A stretch of DNA of 64,000 bases from Symbiodinium natans (Eukaryota > Sar > Dinophyceae > Suessiales > Symbiodiniaceae): assembly GCA_905221605.1 (NCBI GenBank), contig CAJNDS010002168.1:1411213-1475212 (forward strand). The letters are read 5' to 3'. Under the pieces are notes generated by a model. That model did not search any database and was not told the origin of the DNA. It was given only the letters and a program-made list of their open reading frames with translations. This document shows, piece after piece, positions 29,901 to 32,440 of this stretch. The number at the start of each line of letters is the position of its first letter. Within the stretch, counting starts at the first letter, position 1. A program made the translations under genes and the position numbers.

Positions 29901-32176
29901 GGGGTTTAGGATTTAGGGTTGAGGGGTTTAGGGTTCAGGGTTTAGGGTTGAGGGGTTTAAGGGTTTAGGGGTTTCGGGGTAAGGGGTTCAGGGTTGAGGG
30001 GTTTTCTGTTCAGGGGCTGAGTGTTTAGGGGTTTAGGGGTTGAGGGTTGAGGGGTTTAGGGGTTTTGGGGTTTTTGGGGTTTTGGGTTCAGGGGTTTAGG
30101 GTTTAGGGGTTTTGGGTTAGGGATTTAGGGGTTTAGGGGTTTAGGGGTTTGGGGGTTTGGGGGTTTGGGGGTTTAGGGTTTAGGGTTTAGGGGTTGAGGG
30201 GTTTAGGGGTTTAGGGTTTAGAGGTTCAGGGTTGAGGGTTTAGGGTTCAGGGTTAGGGTTTAGGGGTTTGGTTTAGAGTTCAGGGTTTAGGGTTGCTTTT
30301 CACCTCCGACCCCTGAGACTCCACCCCATTTGCCGAGGCAGCGCCGCAAGTGGGAAGACTCCGAGGCCCGTCATTGATAAGGTTGTGTCTGTACCCCCTT
30401 ATAGTTTCTTGTATTTGTACAAAACCCAAGGGAATATGTTTATTAAGGTTCTAAGGGGAAGGTAGGTTTACGGAGCTGAACCTTGATGATCGCTGGGCTG
30501 CATTCGGTTTTGAGGGACCTCCCCATGACTACTTACATGTTTAAAGCCTACCTGGGGGTCTTGGTCGCAATCCTCGTCATGGACCCCTATAGACACCATA
30601 GCCCCAACCCAACCCGAATAACCCTAAACCCTAAACCCTAAACCCTAAACCCTTTCATCAACCCTGTGCAAGCGATTTTCTGCCCATTCTTCGGAGCTAG
30701 GAAACCATTCAATGTGGTTTATAGGGTTTAGGGTTTAGGGTTTAGGGATTAGGTGGTTGAGTTTTGGGGTTATACTGGGATGCTGGGAGCGGCACCTGTT
30801 GTCTTGAGTTGTTGTTGGACCCACCTTGGGTTATGTTTGACCTTTAGGACAAATGAGTTTATGAGGAGTTACAGTAATTACAATTTTAAGATCTCCTTTT
30901 CCATCTTTAATAGAATGGCTTTGTGGAGGACATTATATTTACAATCCAACATTAAAGCGTTTTTTTGTCTTTCATGTTCTATTTCCATTTCTTCTTTGTG
31001 CTTTTCTTCTGTTTCATATTTTTTACTCTACATGTTCTATCTTCTAATATTCCAAATAAGAAATTCCACTAGCAATAAAATAGCATTTTTCCTTTCATCA
31101 TTAGTATTTAGGGCTTAGGGTTTAGGGTTTAGGGTTTGTTTTCTGACCGTTTAAAGAGGGTCACAAGCAGCTTCGACCGTTCAAGGGTGCGGGGAACACA
31201 CTAAAGCAGGTCCAGCACTGAACCTAGGGTTTAGGGTTTAGGGTTTAGGGTTTAGGGTTTAGGGTTTAGGGGTGAGCCTTTGTTTGGGGCCTTACACTAT
31301 TGGGCCCACGATGCATCACAGCTTAGAAACTTAGGTCGGCCAGCACCTATCGTTTGTAAGCCCCATAACCCTTCGCCATACCGGGCTATGAGTCTTTCCA
31401 CCCATGCTATATTTTTGTAGGGAGACAAGCTCTGGCCCTAAACCCTAAACCCTAAACCCTAAACCCTAAACCCTAAACCCCAGACGCAAGTCGGAGGATG
31501 ACGCTGCTGCCCGTGGAAGGCAGGACTTGGGGGACCTGGCTTCAGGAGACCTGGGCGGCCCCGTCCCCTTAGTCTGAGATTGCAAGGGTTTAGGGTTTAG
31601 GGTTTAGGGTTTAGGGTTTAGGGTTTAGGGTTTAGGGTTTAGGGCAACATGGGAACATGTTGATCACTGAGGTGTGGGAGGGGAGGGTTAACATGGTAGT
31701 GAGTAGATTTTGCCACCCAAGAACTGAAGGACCCGTGCTGTTGCTTTGAAGCGGGTCAATAACCCTAAACGCCAAACCCTTTCAGAGATTTAGTCCCCCC
31801 CCCAAAGGGGTGGCCAGTCTCGACTCCGCCAGAACGAATGTTGAAATGAGATTAAACCAAGAACGCGTCAGTTGTTTCTCCCGAGCTTTTCTTGGTTAAC
31901 AAGTCCCTGAAGCTGAAAACCTTCACAACTTCCGTCTTCTTATCAAAAGCCCTTGCTCTCTCGGAGCGGGGAGCTACTTAGCGTGAGAGCCTGTCACAGA
32001 GTCACTGCTCCATTACCAATACACATCCAGCCATGAATCTGGATGTGTTTAACGGCTCGGAGCAGACAAGGAGCAGAACGCATCAGAATGCGGTGCCGCT
32101 GCCGTCCCAGCACATGGGGGCATGCGGCTGGGAGCATGCGCTTCAGCAAGCTTCAGCTGTTGAGACATCGCTCTAG
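3048..32176 (+). CDS. Gene A (model): very exon-rich gene, function not identified, 5'-partial
   Basis: Series of about 80 small exons inferred on one strand from AG/GT (some AG/GC) borders, open frame and phase carry-over; the best runs are entered separately below. The last exon ends at TAG 32174-32176, nine bases before AATAAA (32185-32190). An earlier in-phase stop at 26083-26085 may mean two genes. Introns hold telomere-like blocks and inverted-repeat elements. The predicted protein has Pro/Ala-rich linkers, basic stretches and Gln/Lys-rich segments, and no domain I can name with confidence. Frames are provisional because GC-rich exons are often open in two or three frames. Confidence 0.45.
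3595..3695. repeat. (TA)n microsatellite region
   Basis: Alternating TA/TATG tract. Similar tracts lie at 9660-9770, 13766-13838, 17020-17180, 23815-23990 (TTTA), 26845-26930, 44196-44230, 48685-48765, 55385-55450, 56785-56842 and 60489-60502. Most fall within inferred introns. They create spurious open frames reading IYIYIY. Confidence 0.9.
3936..4558 (+). CDS. Gene A exon run: 3936-3993, 4239-4320, 4501-4558
   Basis: 3936: acceptor CCGAAGCAG, donor ACATCA|GTATTTAGGG, reads [18 protein letters not shown]. 4239: acceptor AGCCCAG, donor GCGAGG|GTAACT. 4501: acceptor CTTTGCCCAG, donor GGACCG|GTGTTTAGGG. Two phase-consistent readings exist for 4239 and 4501; one gives [19 protein letters not shown] then [12 protein letters not shown], the other [16 protein letters not shown] then [18 protein letters not shown]. 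The borders are better supported than the frame. Confidence 0.5.
4389..4476. repeat. Variant 9-bp array CCCTATAAG
   Basis: About nine copies of a 9-mer (CCCTATAAG, with GCAG and TGTAAG variants). It lies inside the inferred intron between the exons ending 4320 and starting 4501. Confidence 0.9.
4796..4888. repeat. CCCTAAA array
   Basis: About 13 perfect units in the C-rich orientation, followed by about 90 bp of unique GC-rich DNA (4889-4980; a possible exon, frame ambiguous) and then TTTAGGG-rich DNA. Confidence 0.9.
5460..5874. repeat. Longest pure CCCTAAA array in the window
   Basis: About 58 nearly perfect CCCTAAA units, broken only by a few CCCCTAAA, CACCTAAA and CCCTACC variants near 5585-5715. 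It precedes a candidate exon at 5889-5942 (reads [15 protein letters not shown]) that ends at a GTTTAGGG donor, so it would be the 3' part of an intron. Confidence 0.95.
6286..6405. mobile_element. Dispersed family C, inverted-repeat intron element
   Basis: Ends GGTAGCCCAGTGGTACCC and GGTTGCTGGGCTACCCAG are complementary; the middle has GGTTCCCTTATA-like and AAAAAGGGGTG motifs. Other copies: 7151-7262, 12589-12709, 37377-37459, and a diverged one at 41024-41110. At 12709 and 37460 the 3' end (GGGCTCCCAG, GGCTACCAAG) abuts a candidate exon, so the element end doubles as an acceptor. Confidence 0.75.
6555..6839 (+). CDS. Weak open frame with an acidic/basic ERER run
   Basis: A 94-codon frame that is mostly unique sequence. 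It contains a (GA)n microsatellite (6709-6730) that encodes RERERE and ends in a telomere-like block. No clear splice borders. It could include an exon ([18 protein letters not shown]) but may be non-coding. Confidence 0.2.
   Translation: MMSLPLLNPMKQQDLKYDGQRSSCRPEFFRHRVGCLGRARMVSRTLEAQKHTERERERAREQAKPRPNDAGTLKPKFWWLPSSLQLGILYLGGV
6909..6967 (+). CDS. Gene A exon
   Basis: Acceptor CTTGTTGGCAG, donor AAGGAT|GTACAGCC. Reads [19 protein letters not shown]. The following intron starts next to a family A element (ATACTTGGAGG at 6976). Well-balanced composition and no stop in this frame. Confidence 0.55.
7449..7553. mobile_element. Dispersed family B, inverted-repeat element
   Basis: GAGGATCCAAAAGTAGA at the left is complemented by GATCTACTTTTTAGATCC at the right, about 100 bp apart. 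Better copies: 12059-12171, 15055-15167, and 33080-33333 (arms extend to CCAGACCCCT/AGGGGTCTGG around AT-rich filler). Partial copies: 14637-14660 and 57170-57205. Confidence 0.8.
7567..7612. repeat. G-rich tract
   Basis: GGGGGTGGGGGG-type run of about 30 bases preceding a CCCTAAA block and the exon at 7693. Confidence 0.8.
7693..7865 (+). CDS. Gene A exon, 57 codons
   Basis: Acceptor AAGCCCCCAG; the frame is open to a GTAAGG donor at 7866. Reads [20 protein letters not shown] and onward with [13 protein letters not shown]. The second half (GGVRN-type, G/T-rich) is less protein-like, so the exon may end earlier near 7790. Opposite-strand frames of 141 and 178 codons overlap this DNA and look like its shadows. 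Confidence 0.5.
8212..8357. mobile_element. Dispersed family F element with nested CCCTAAA
   Basis: Begins GGACCCAGAGTGGGCCC, then GGTCTAGGTTGCCTTATA, a CCCTAAA insert, AAAAAGGGCACC, and ends TCACTCTTGAGTCTAG. Related copies: 29436-29560, 39930-40112 and 51938-52050, the last three with little or no telomere insert. Confidence 0.75.
8748..9578 (+). CDS. Gene A exon run: 8748-8800, 8862-8920, 9102-9171, 9281-9474, 9547-9578
   Basis: Five exons whose phases agree throughout. 8748: acceptor TCGGCACAG, donor GGAGG|GTTGAGGG, reads [17 protein letters not shown]. 8862: acceptor GTTTGCAG. 9102: acceptor CGCTTCCAG, donor CTAAT|GTAGTT, reads [20 protein letters not shown]. 9281: acceptor CGTGCAG, donor CGTGG|GTTCTAGGG; basic, reads [19 protein letters not shown]. 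9547: acceptor GGCTCAAG, donor CCCTT|GTAGGA, reads [10 protein letters not shown]. The intron 9475-9546 has TTCTAGGG at its start and CCCTGAACCC near its end. A possible following exon is at 9836 (after CATATTGCAG). Confidence 0.6.
8935..9055. repeat. CCCTAAA array
   Basis: About 17 perfect units lying inside the inferred intron between exons 8862-8920 and 9102-9171. Confidence 0.9.
9944..10172. repeat. Variant 8-bp array CCCTCTAA
   Basis: About 28 nearly perfect copies of the octamer CCCTCTAA, then a mixed zone (to 10265) alternating CCCTAAA and CCCTCTAA. Only single-base departures are seen. Confidence 0.95.
10573..11052 (+). CDS. Gene A exon run: 10573-10658, 10743-10772, 10823-10838, 10954-11052
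   Basis: 10573: acceptor GTGCCTCTAG, donor CTTCAG|GTCGGG, reads [20 protein letters not shown]. 10743: acceptor GAATCTGAG, donor ATGGCC|GTATGC, reads [10 protein letters not shown]. 10823 is a 16-nt microexon after CTTCGGGCTCAG. 10954: pyrimidine-rich acceptor TTTGCCAG, donor GGCCG|GTGCC, reads [20 protein letters not shown] then DGK. Phases agree. The last exon faintly recalls the beta-strand pattern of PA14-type domains (GTYxF...IDGK), which is only a suggestion. Confidence 0.55.
11856..12547 (+). CDS. Gene A exon run: 11856-11949, 12327-12395, 12494-12547
   Basis: 11856: acceptor CTTGTGTTCAG, donor CTGG|GTAGGCCC, reads [20 protein letters not shown]. 12327: acceptor CATGTGCAG, donor GACTT|GTGAAA, reads [20 protein letters not shown]. 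12494: acceptor TTGCCCAAG, donor CAGAC|GTTTAAGC, reads [19 protein letters not shown] further exon 11777-11810 (acceptor GCACTCAAG, donor ACAACA|GTAAGA) probably precedes. The intron after 11949 holds a family B element (12059-12171) and a CCCTAAA array. Confidence 0.55.
12934..13003 (+). CDS. Gene A exon, all three frames partly open
   Basis: Acceptor ACCCTTTGAG, possible donors at 13004 (GTGATATC) or 13019 (GTTAAAA). Readings include [20 protein letters not shown] and [20 protein letters not shown] small exon 12710-12728 (LLYNPK) abuts the 3' end of the family C element at 12589-12709. Confidence 0.4.
13171..13735 (+). CDS. Gene A exon run: 13171-13234, 13477-13518, 13661-13735
   Basis: 13171: acceptor CTTTCACTCGCAG, donor CGAGG|GTTTCGGG, reads [20 protein letters not shown]. 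13477: acceptor CTTTGAGCGCAG, donor GGGG|GTTGATC, reads [13 protein letters not shown]; an alternative end at 13581 before GTTTAGGG is also open. 13661: acceptor GCATCATCAG, donor AGAAAA|GTTCTAGG, reads [20 protein letters not shown]. Phases agree. Confidence 0.55.
14060..14132. repeat. Degenerate GACCC-type array
   Basis: Loose 8-9 bp repeats (GACCCTAA, GACCCGAA, GACCCTCA) directly before the acceptor GATTGACAG of the exon at 14138. Confidence 0.7.
14138..14535 (+). CDS. Gene A exon run: 14138-14219, 14477-14535
   Basis: 14138: acceptor GATTGACAG, donor CCAAG|GTTGTGG; a Pro/Ala linker ([19 protein letters not shown]). 14477: acceptor CTAGACAG, donor TTGAGG|GTACAT, reads [19 protein letters not shown]. 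Phase carries across. The intron has degenerate CCCTATAAG-like repeats. Confidence 0.5.
14703..14842. mobile_element. Dispersed family I element, reverse-complement copy of 19616-19725
   Basis: TTACATGAATCAAGGGAC, CCCTTACAAGGGACC, GGGGCTTATCTAGGGG and CTATATAAGGGACTATG here are matched in reverse complement at 19616-19725. The two copies are in opposite orientation inside introns of the same inferred gene. Confidence 0.75.
15002..15040 (+). CDS. Gene A exon with family B downstream
   Basis: Acceptor GCTGGTCCCAG; reads [20 protein letters not shown], with an uncertain donor near 15041 (GTGTGG). A family B element follows immediately (15055-15167). A further exon, 15246-15279 (pyrimidine-rich acceptor CTGCTCCTTCCAG, donor AAACC|GTAAACCC), lies downstream. 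Confidence 0.45.
15308..16079 (+). CDS. Gene A exon run: 15308-15413, 15489-15547, 15640-15776, 15842-15873, 16001-16079
   Basis: Among the best runs. 15308 reads [20 protein letters not shown]. 15489: acceptor CTGGCACAG, donor AGGAT|GTTTAGGG, reads [19 protein letters not shown]. 15640: acceptor GGATAGCAG, reads [20 protein letters not shown]. 15842: acceptor ACGGCAAG, donor AGAAG|GTTTAAAG, reads [11 protein letters not shown]. 16001: acceptor TGTGCCTAG, donor CATCGG|GTACTTG, reads [16 protein letters not shown]. Phases agree from 15489 to 16079. Confidence 0.65.
16497..16613. repeat. CCCTAAA array
   Basis: About 16 units, two of them shortened to CCTAAA. It follows a glycine/serine-rich exon-like segment (from 16436, after the acceptor TGCACAG). 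Confidence 0.88.
17297..17317 (+). CDS. Short gene A exon ending at GTTTAGGG
   Basis: Acceptor TTGTCGTCAG, donor CAAAGG|GTTTAGGG, reads KGRGFQR. A C tract of 26 (17242-17267) lies just upstream. Between 16280 and 17296 there are repeats, a G/S-rich exon-like stretch at 16436-16490, and an AT-rich tract. Confidence 0.35.
17442..17718 (+). CDS. Gene A exon run: 17442-17508, 17562-17590, 17654-17718
   Basis: 17442: acceptor TTTTGTTCCAG, reads [19 protein letters not shown]. 17562: acceptor CCGGTTGTCAG, donor ACCTT|GTCGTCC, reads FSKLHVWDL. 17654: acceptor GCGATCCTCCAG, donor TATGG|GTTTAGAG, reads [17 protein letters not shown] following exon starts at 17807 (acceptor CCTTTTAG) and reads [11 protein letters not shown]. 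Confidence 0.5.
18068..18490 (+). CDS. Gene A exon run: 18068-18139, 18393-18490
   Basis: 18068: acceptor CTGCCCCAG, donor GCTGGG|GTTTAGGG; Pro/Ala-rich ([17 protein letters not shown]). 18393: acceptor CTCTCAACCAG, donor GAGGG|GTATTTAGGG; Pro/Ala-rich then [14 protein letters not shown]. Each lies between a CCCTAAA block and a TTTAGGG block. Confidence 0.5.
18795..19545 (+). CDS. Gene A exon run: 18795-18846, 19090-19158, 19369-about 19545
   Basis: 18795: acceptor GGACAGGCAG, donor ACTGG|GTGTTTC, reads [17 protein letters not shown]. 19090: acceptor TGGCCAAAG, donor CAATA|GTTCCTAC, reads [20 protein letters not shown]. 19369: acceptor CTAAGATGCAG, reads [20 protein letters not shown] and stays open for almost 60 codons with a Cys/Lys-rich end. 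The two-base remainder TA at 19158 needs T to avoid a stop, and T is what follows. Confidence 0.65.
18895..18992. mobile_element. Dispersed family K element
   Basis: Contains CATCCTTAATCCCC, GAATCCTTATAAGGCTATA and GGGGCCCCCCAAGCCTAC. A second copy at 21245-21338 shares CACCCTTAATCCCC, AATCCTGATAAAGCC and GGGCCCCCCAAACCTAC. Present in introns; no coding capacity. Confidence 0.65.
19781..20823 (+). CDS. Gene A exon run: 19781-19861, 20003-20049, 20249-20290, 20318-20483, 20555-20578, 20665-20701, 20741-20823
   Basis: 19781: donor ACAAA|GTTTAGGG, reads [15 protein letters not shown]. 20003: acceptor TTCTTGGCAG, donor ATAGG|GTTCAGGG. 20318 is open for 55 codons, reads [20 protein letters not shown], donor CCACCAG|GTATAC. 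20555 and 20665 are short. 20741: acceptor ATCCAGCAG, donor CCCCAAG|GTACGT, reads [19 protein letters not shown]; here a TTTAGGG motif is inside coding sequence. Phases agree from 20318 to 20823. The intron 20702-20740 is only 39 nt. The 20290/20318 junction is uncertain. Confidence 0.6.
20902..21027. mobile_element. Dispersed family A, inverted-repeat (foldback) element
   Basis: Left arm TACTTGGAGGTTCATGGG, TAGTTACAAGTGGGGTTA; right arm TAACCCTACTTGTAACTA, CCCATGAACCTCCAAGTA: a nearly perfect inverted repeat of about 45 bp per arm. Other copies or halves: 7075-7145, 19228-19322, 25476-25630, 28856-29056, 34489-34685, 39787-39910, 46795-46897, 47747-47872, 48350-48454, 51893-52140, 52825-52947, 59274-59406 and 62529-62732. 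No coding capacity. Confidence 0.85.
21159..21506 (+). CDS. Gene A exon run: 21159-21206, 21447-21506
   Basis: 21159: acceptor ACATGGGAG, donor CGTGAG|GTTTCAGGG, reads [16 protein letters not shown] (16 codons exactly). 21447: acceptor GCCCTGTAG, donor GGAGGG|GTGGGG, reads [17 protein letters not shown] (20 codons exactly). The intron between begins with G-rich repeat and ends with a CCCTAAA block. Confidence 0.6.
21667..22006 (+). CDS. Gene A exon run: 21667-21698, 21791-21845, 21930-21945, 21986-22006
   Basis: 21667: acceptor CCCAACATAG, reads [11 protein letters not shown]. 21791: acceptor CTGGCTTCCAG, donor CTCAAA|GTAGGG, reads [16 protein letters not shown]. 21930: donor TCCGG|GTAAGC, reads NGASSG. 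21986: acceptor AGCTGCAAG, donor AGAAT|GTCGCG, reads LASPLR. Phases agree for the last three. A further open stretch ([20 protein letters not shown]) follows an acceptor at about 22173. Confidence 0.45.
22020..22127. repeat. CCCTAAA array
   Basis: About 15 perfect units immediately after the candidate exon 21986-22006. Confidence 0.9.
22475..23284 (+). CDS. Gene A exon run: 22475-22520, 22660-22686, 22879-22979, 23014-23065, 23083-23178, 23265-23284
   Basis: Six exons with agreeing phases. 22475: acceptor TTGTCACTACAG, reads [15 protein letters not shown]. 22660: donor CAAGG|GTTTAGGG. 22879: acceptor CTGCTTCAG, donor TCAAGG|GTTACT, reads [20 protein letters not shown]. 23014 reads [17 protein letters not shown]. 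23083: donor AAAAAG|GTAATG; a Gln/Lys-rich likely coiled coil ([18 protein letters not shown]). 23265: acceptor CTCTTTCGCAG, donor GCAGG|GTTTAGG. The 23066-23082 gap (17 nt) is unusually short for an intron. Confidence 0.65.
23320..23524 (+). CDS. Gene A exons near 23334-23390 and 23408-23524
   Basis: 23334 region: acceptor TTTGTCCAG, reads [16 protein letters not shown]. 23408: acceptor TCTAAGCAG, reads [20 protein letters not shown], with a FYGP motif twice (KFYGPDS, TFYGPPK) and a stop at 23522-23524 unless a GA or GC donor is used before it. May be an internal exon or an alternative 3' end. Confidence 0.4.
23680..23812. other. GC-rich unique segment, coding-like on both strands
   Basis: A Gly/Ala/Pro-encoding segment between a TTTAGGG block and an AT-rich tract. 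On + it follows TTCAG and ends near ATC|GTCTGC; on - it follows ATATTCTGCAG and reads [20 protein letters not shown]. Neighbouring exons are all on +, so + is favoured, but the strand is undecided. Confidence 0.35.
24084..25020 (+). CDS. Gene A exon run: 24084-24120, 24183-24268, 24386-24461, 24565-24586, 24775-24850, 24984-25020
   Basis: 24084: donor GCGG|GTTCAGGG. 24183: acceptor CCATGTCCAG, donor TTCCAG|GTAGTT, reads [20 protein letters not shown]. 24386: acceptor CTTCCTAG, donor TTGAT|GTTGGG, reads [20 protein letters not shown]. 24565: donor TGGCAG|GTAGGG, reads RPNLKWQ. 24775: acceptor TTGCACCGCAG, reads [20 protein letters not shown], a cysteine-rich motif (C-x3-C-x5-C). 24984: reads [12 protein letters not shown]. 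Phases agree from 24183 to 24586. Confidence 0.6.
25234..26085 (+). CDS. Gene A exon run to an in-frame stop: 25234-25330, 25416-25458, 25634-25684, 25762-25806, 25849-25881, 25984-26085
   Basis: 25234: acceptor GTTGGTGCAG, donor CTCGG|GTTTAGGG, reads [20 protein letters not shown]. 25416 precedes a family A element. 25634: acceptor ATATCAG, donor GTCA|GTTTAGG, reads [13 protein letters not shown]. 25762: acceptor TTTGGCACAG, reads [16 protein letters not shown]. 25849: donor GTGCAG|GTAAAG, reads [11 protein letters not shown]. 25984: acceptor GAGTTCAG, reads [20 protein letters not shown] and stops at TGA 26083-26085. This stop may end gene A here, in which case the exons from about 26381 belong to another gene. 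Confidence 0.6.
26381..26523 (+). CDS. Candidate exon or short ORF starting with ATG
   Basis: Acceptor GAGGTCCGCAG, ATG at 26383, donor AAGATG|GTGAGG at 26428. Reads [15 protein letters not shown] to the donor; unspliced, it stays open to TGA 26521-26523. It could be the first exon of a gene that follows the stop at 26085. A parallel open frame at 26067-26393 is less protein-like except for a segment resembling 763-831. Confidence 0.4.
26590..26712. mobile_element. Dispersed family L, matched at 41830-41955
   Basis: Shares GTGGTACTTTACTG, AACTTTAG.TCCTTA, CCTTTTTGGGGTTTA, GGGTTTCTTGTTAAGGCAG and GCAGCCAAGT with 41830-41955. The two copies align over about 120 bp with scattered changes, so this is a dispersed intronic element. 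Confidence 0.7.
26941..28250 (+). CDS. Exon run: 26941-27008, 27123-27162, 27232-27300, 27595-27662, 27788-27835, 27850-27875, 27973-27997, 28162-28250
   Basis: 26941: acceptor GGCTCCTCAG, donor TAGGG|GTACTAG, reads [20 protein letters not shown]. 27123: acceptor GGAGTTGAG, reads [13 protein letters not shown]. 27232: acceptor GACCTGCAG, donor GTGAG|GTGTTTGGG. 27595: acceptor CTGTTTGCAG, reads [20 protein letters not shown]. 27788: acceptor GCTTTCAG, reads [16 protein letters not shown]. 27850: donor CGAAG|GTGATG. 28162: acceptor CCCCTTAG, donor GGCAG|GTTTAGGG, reads [20 protein letters not shown]. Phases agree from 26941 to 27300 and from 27595 to 28250. The 14-nt gap 27836-27849 is suspiciously short. 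Confidence 0.6.
27308..27413. repeat. TTTAGGG array
   Basis: About 14 perfect units in the G-rich orientation, starting just after the inferred donor at 27301 (GTGTTTGGGTTTAAGG). It is the 5' part of an intron, opposite in orientation to the arrays that precede exons. Confidence 0.9.
28039..28161. mobile_element. Dispersed family H element
   Basis: GGTCCATGTACC...TACTTGGGCCTTAAAG...GGTACATGGCCCCTTAG; ends complementary (GGTCCATGTACC/GGTACATGGCCC), with a CCCTAAA block inside. The second copy is 35384-35489. In both, the 3' end CCCCTTAG/ACCCTTAG is directly followed by a candidate exon (28162, 35490). Confidence 0.75.
28439..28570. repeat. CCCTAAA array
   Basis: About 18 units with a single CCCTAA slip near the end. 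Confidence 0.9.
28653..30713 (+). CDS. Exon run: 28653-28680, 28748-28850, 29063-about 29165, 29315-29345, 29819-29881, 30342-30369, 30476-30538, 30673-30713
   Basis: 28653: donor AGGAG|GTTTAGTG, reads AVVKLPVIG. 28748: acceptor CTGCTTCAAG, donor CGAAA|GTTACC, reads [20 protein letters not shown]. 29063: acceptor ACCGGACAG, reads [20 protein letters not shown]. 29819: acceptor GGAATCCAG, reads [16 protein letters not shown]. 30342 reads RRKWEDSEA. 30476: acceptor GTTTACGGAG, donor TACAT|GTTTAAAG, reads [20 protein letters not shown]. 30673: donor TCAAT|GTGGTTTA, reads [13 protein letters not shown]. Phases were not chained through the whole run. Confidence 0.5.
29885..30296. repeat. Mixed 8-bp TTTAGGGG array
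   Basis: About 400 bp dominated by TTTAGGGG, TTGAGGGG, TTTCGGGG and TTTTGGGG, strongly G-rich on the + strand and degenerate compared with the pure 7-mer blocks. It starts after the candidate exon 29819-29881. Confidence 0.85.
30387..30467. mobile_element. Dispersed family M, matched at 61487-61582
   Basis: Shares CCCCCTTA...TTTTTTTC-type core, ACAAAACCCAAGGG, TATTAAGGTTCTAAGGGG and GTAGGTTTA with 61487-61582. Intronic; no coding capacity. Confidence 0.65.
30753..31118 (+). other. AT-rich island with a long open frame
   Basis: An open frame of about 120 codons, rich in Phe/Leu/Ser/Tyr, in DNA much more AT-rich (from about 30850) than its surroundings. No splice borders or recognisable domain. 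It may be an insertion of foreign or organellar DNA, or simply T-rich intron sequence lacking stops. I do not call it a gene. Confidence 0.3.
31171..32176 (+). CDS. Exon run to stop: 31171-31209, 31491-31562, 31722-31754, 31982-32176
   Basis: 31171: acceptor GTCACAAGCAG, donor AAGCAG|GTCCAG, reads [13 protein letters not shown]. 31491: acceptor CAGACGCAAG, reads [17 protein letters not shown]. 31722: donor GCGG|GTCAAT, reads [10 protein letters not shown]. 31982: acceptor GAGCTACTTAG, 64 codons ending at TAG 32174-32176; reads [26 protein letters not shown] at 32185-32190 fits a polyadenylation signal. The region 31760-32530 lacks telomere repeats, as expected at a gene boundary. Confidence 0.55.
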
Positions 32177-32184
32177 TGAGTTGG

Positions 32185-32190
32185 AATAAA
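32185..32190 (+). promoter_or_regulatory. AATAAA polyadenylation-type signal
   Basis: Nine bases after the TAG that closes the preceding frame and 125 bases before the next gene's ATG. AATAAA is not universal in protists (dinoflagellates often lack it), so its use is uncertain. Confidence 0.4.
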
Positions 32191-32314
32191 GAGATATAAT
32201 TTCATAGGTCTAATGTGGAATGCGCGGCACGAACGCGCACTCGCATTCGCACGCGAACGTGTGCACTGCACACATGCACGCGTGCGCCTCTTCGCGAACA
32301 AAGGCATCTGACAG

Positions 32315-32440
32315 ATGCCTCGCACAGATCGCTGCGACTCCCTGATCCTCATCGCACAAGATGCAATGGTGCAACAAAAGCTGTCTAGAAGCAGCCAAAG
32401 CCACATCCAAAAGCAAAACGCCGGCAGTAAGGAATTTCAA
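32315..32440 (+). CDS. Gene B first exon
   Basis: 42 codons from ATG to donor GGAATTTCAA|GTACGC. Hydrophilic, Gln/Ser-rich (QQKLSRSSQSHIQKQN). Upstream 32210-32310 is a CpG-rich stretch with CGCGCA-like motifs and no telomere repeat. Opposite-strand frames over the same DNA are judged shadows. Confidence 0.55.
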
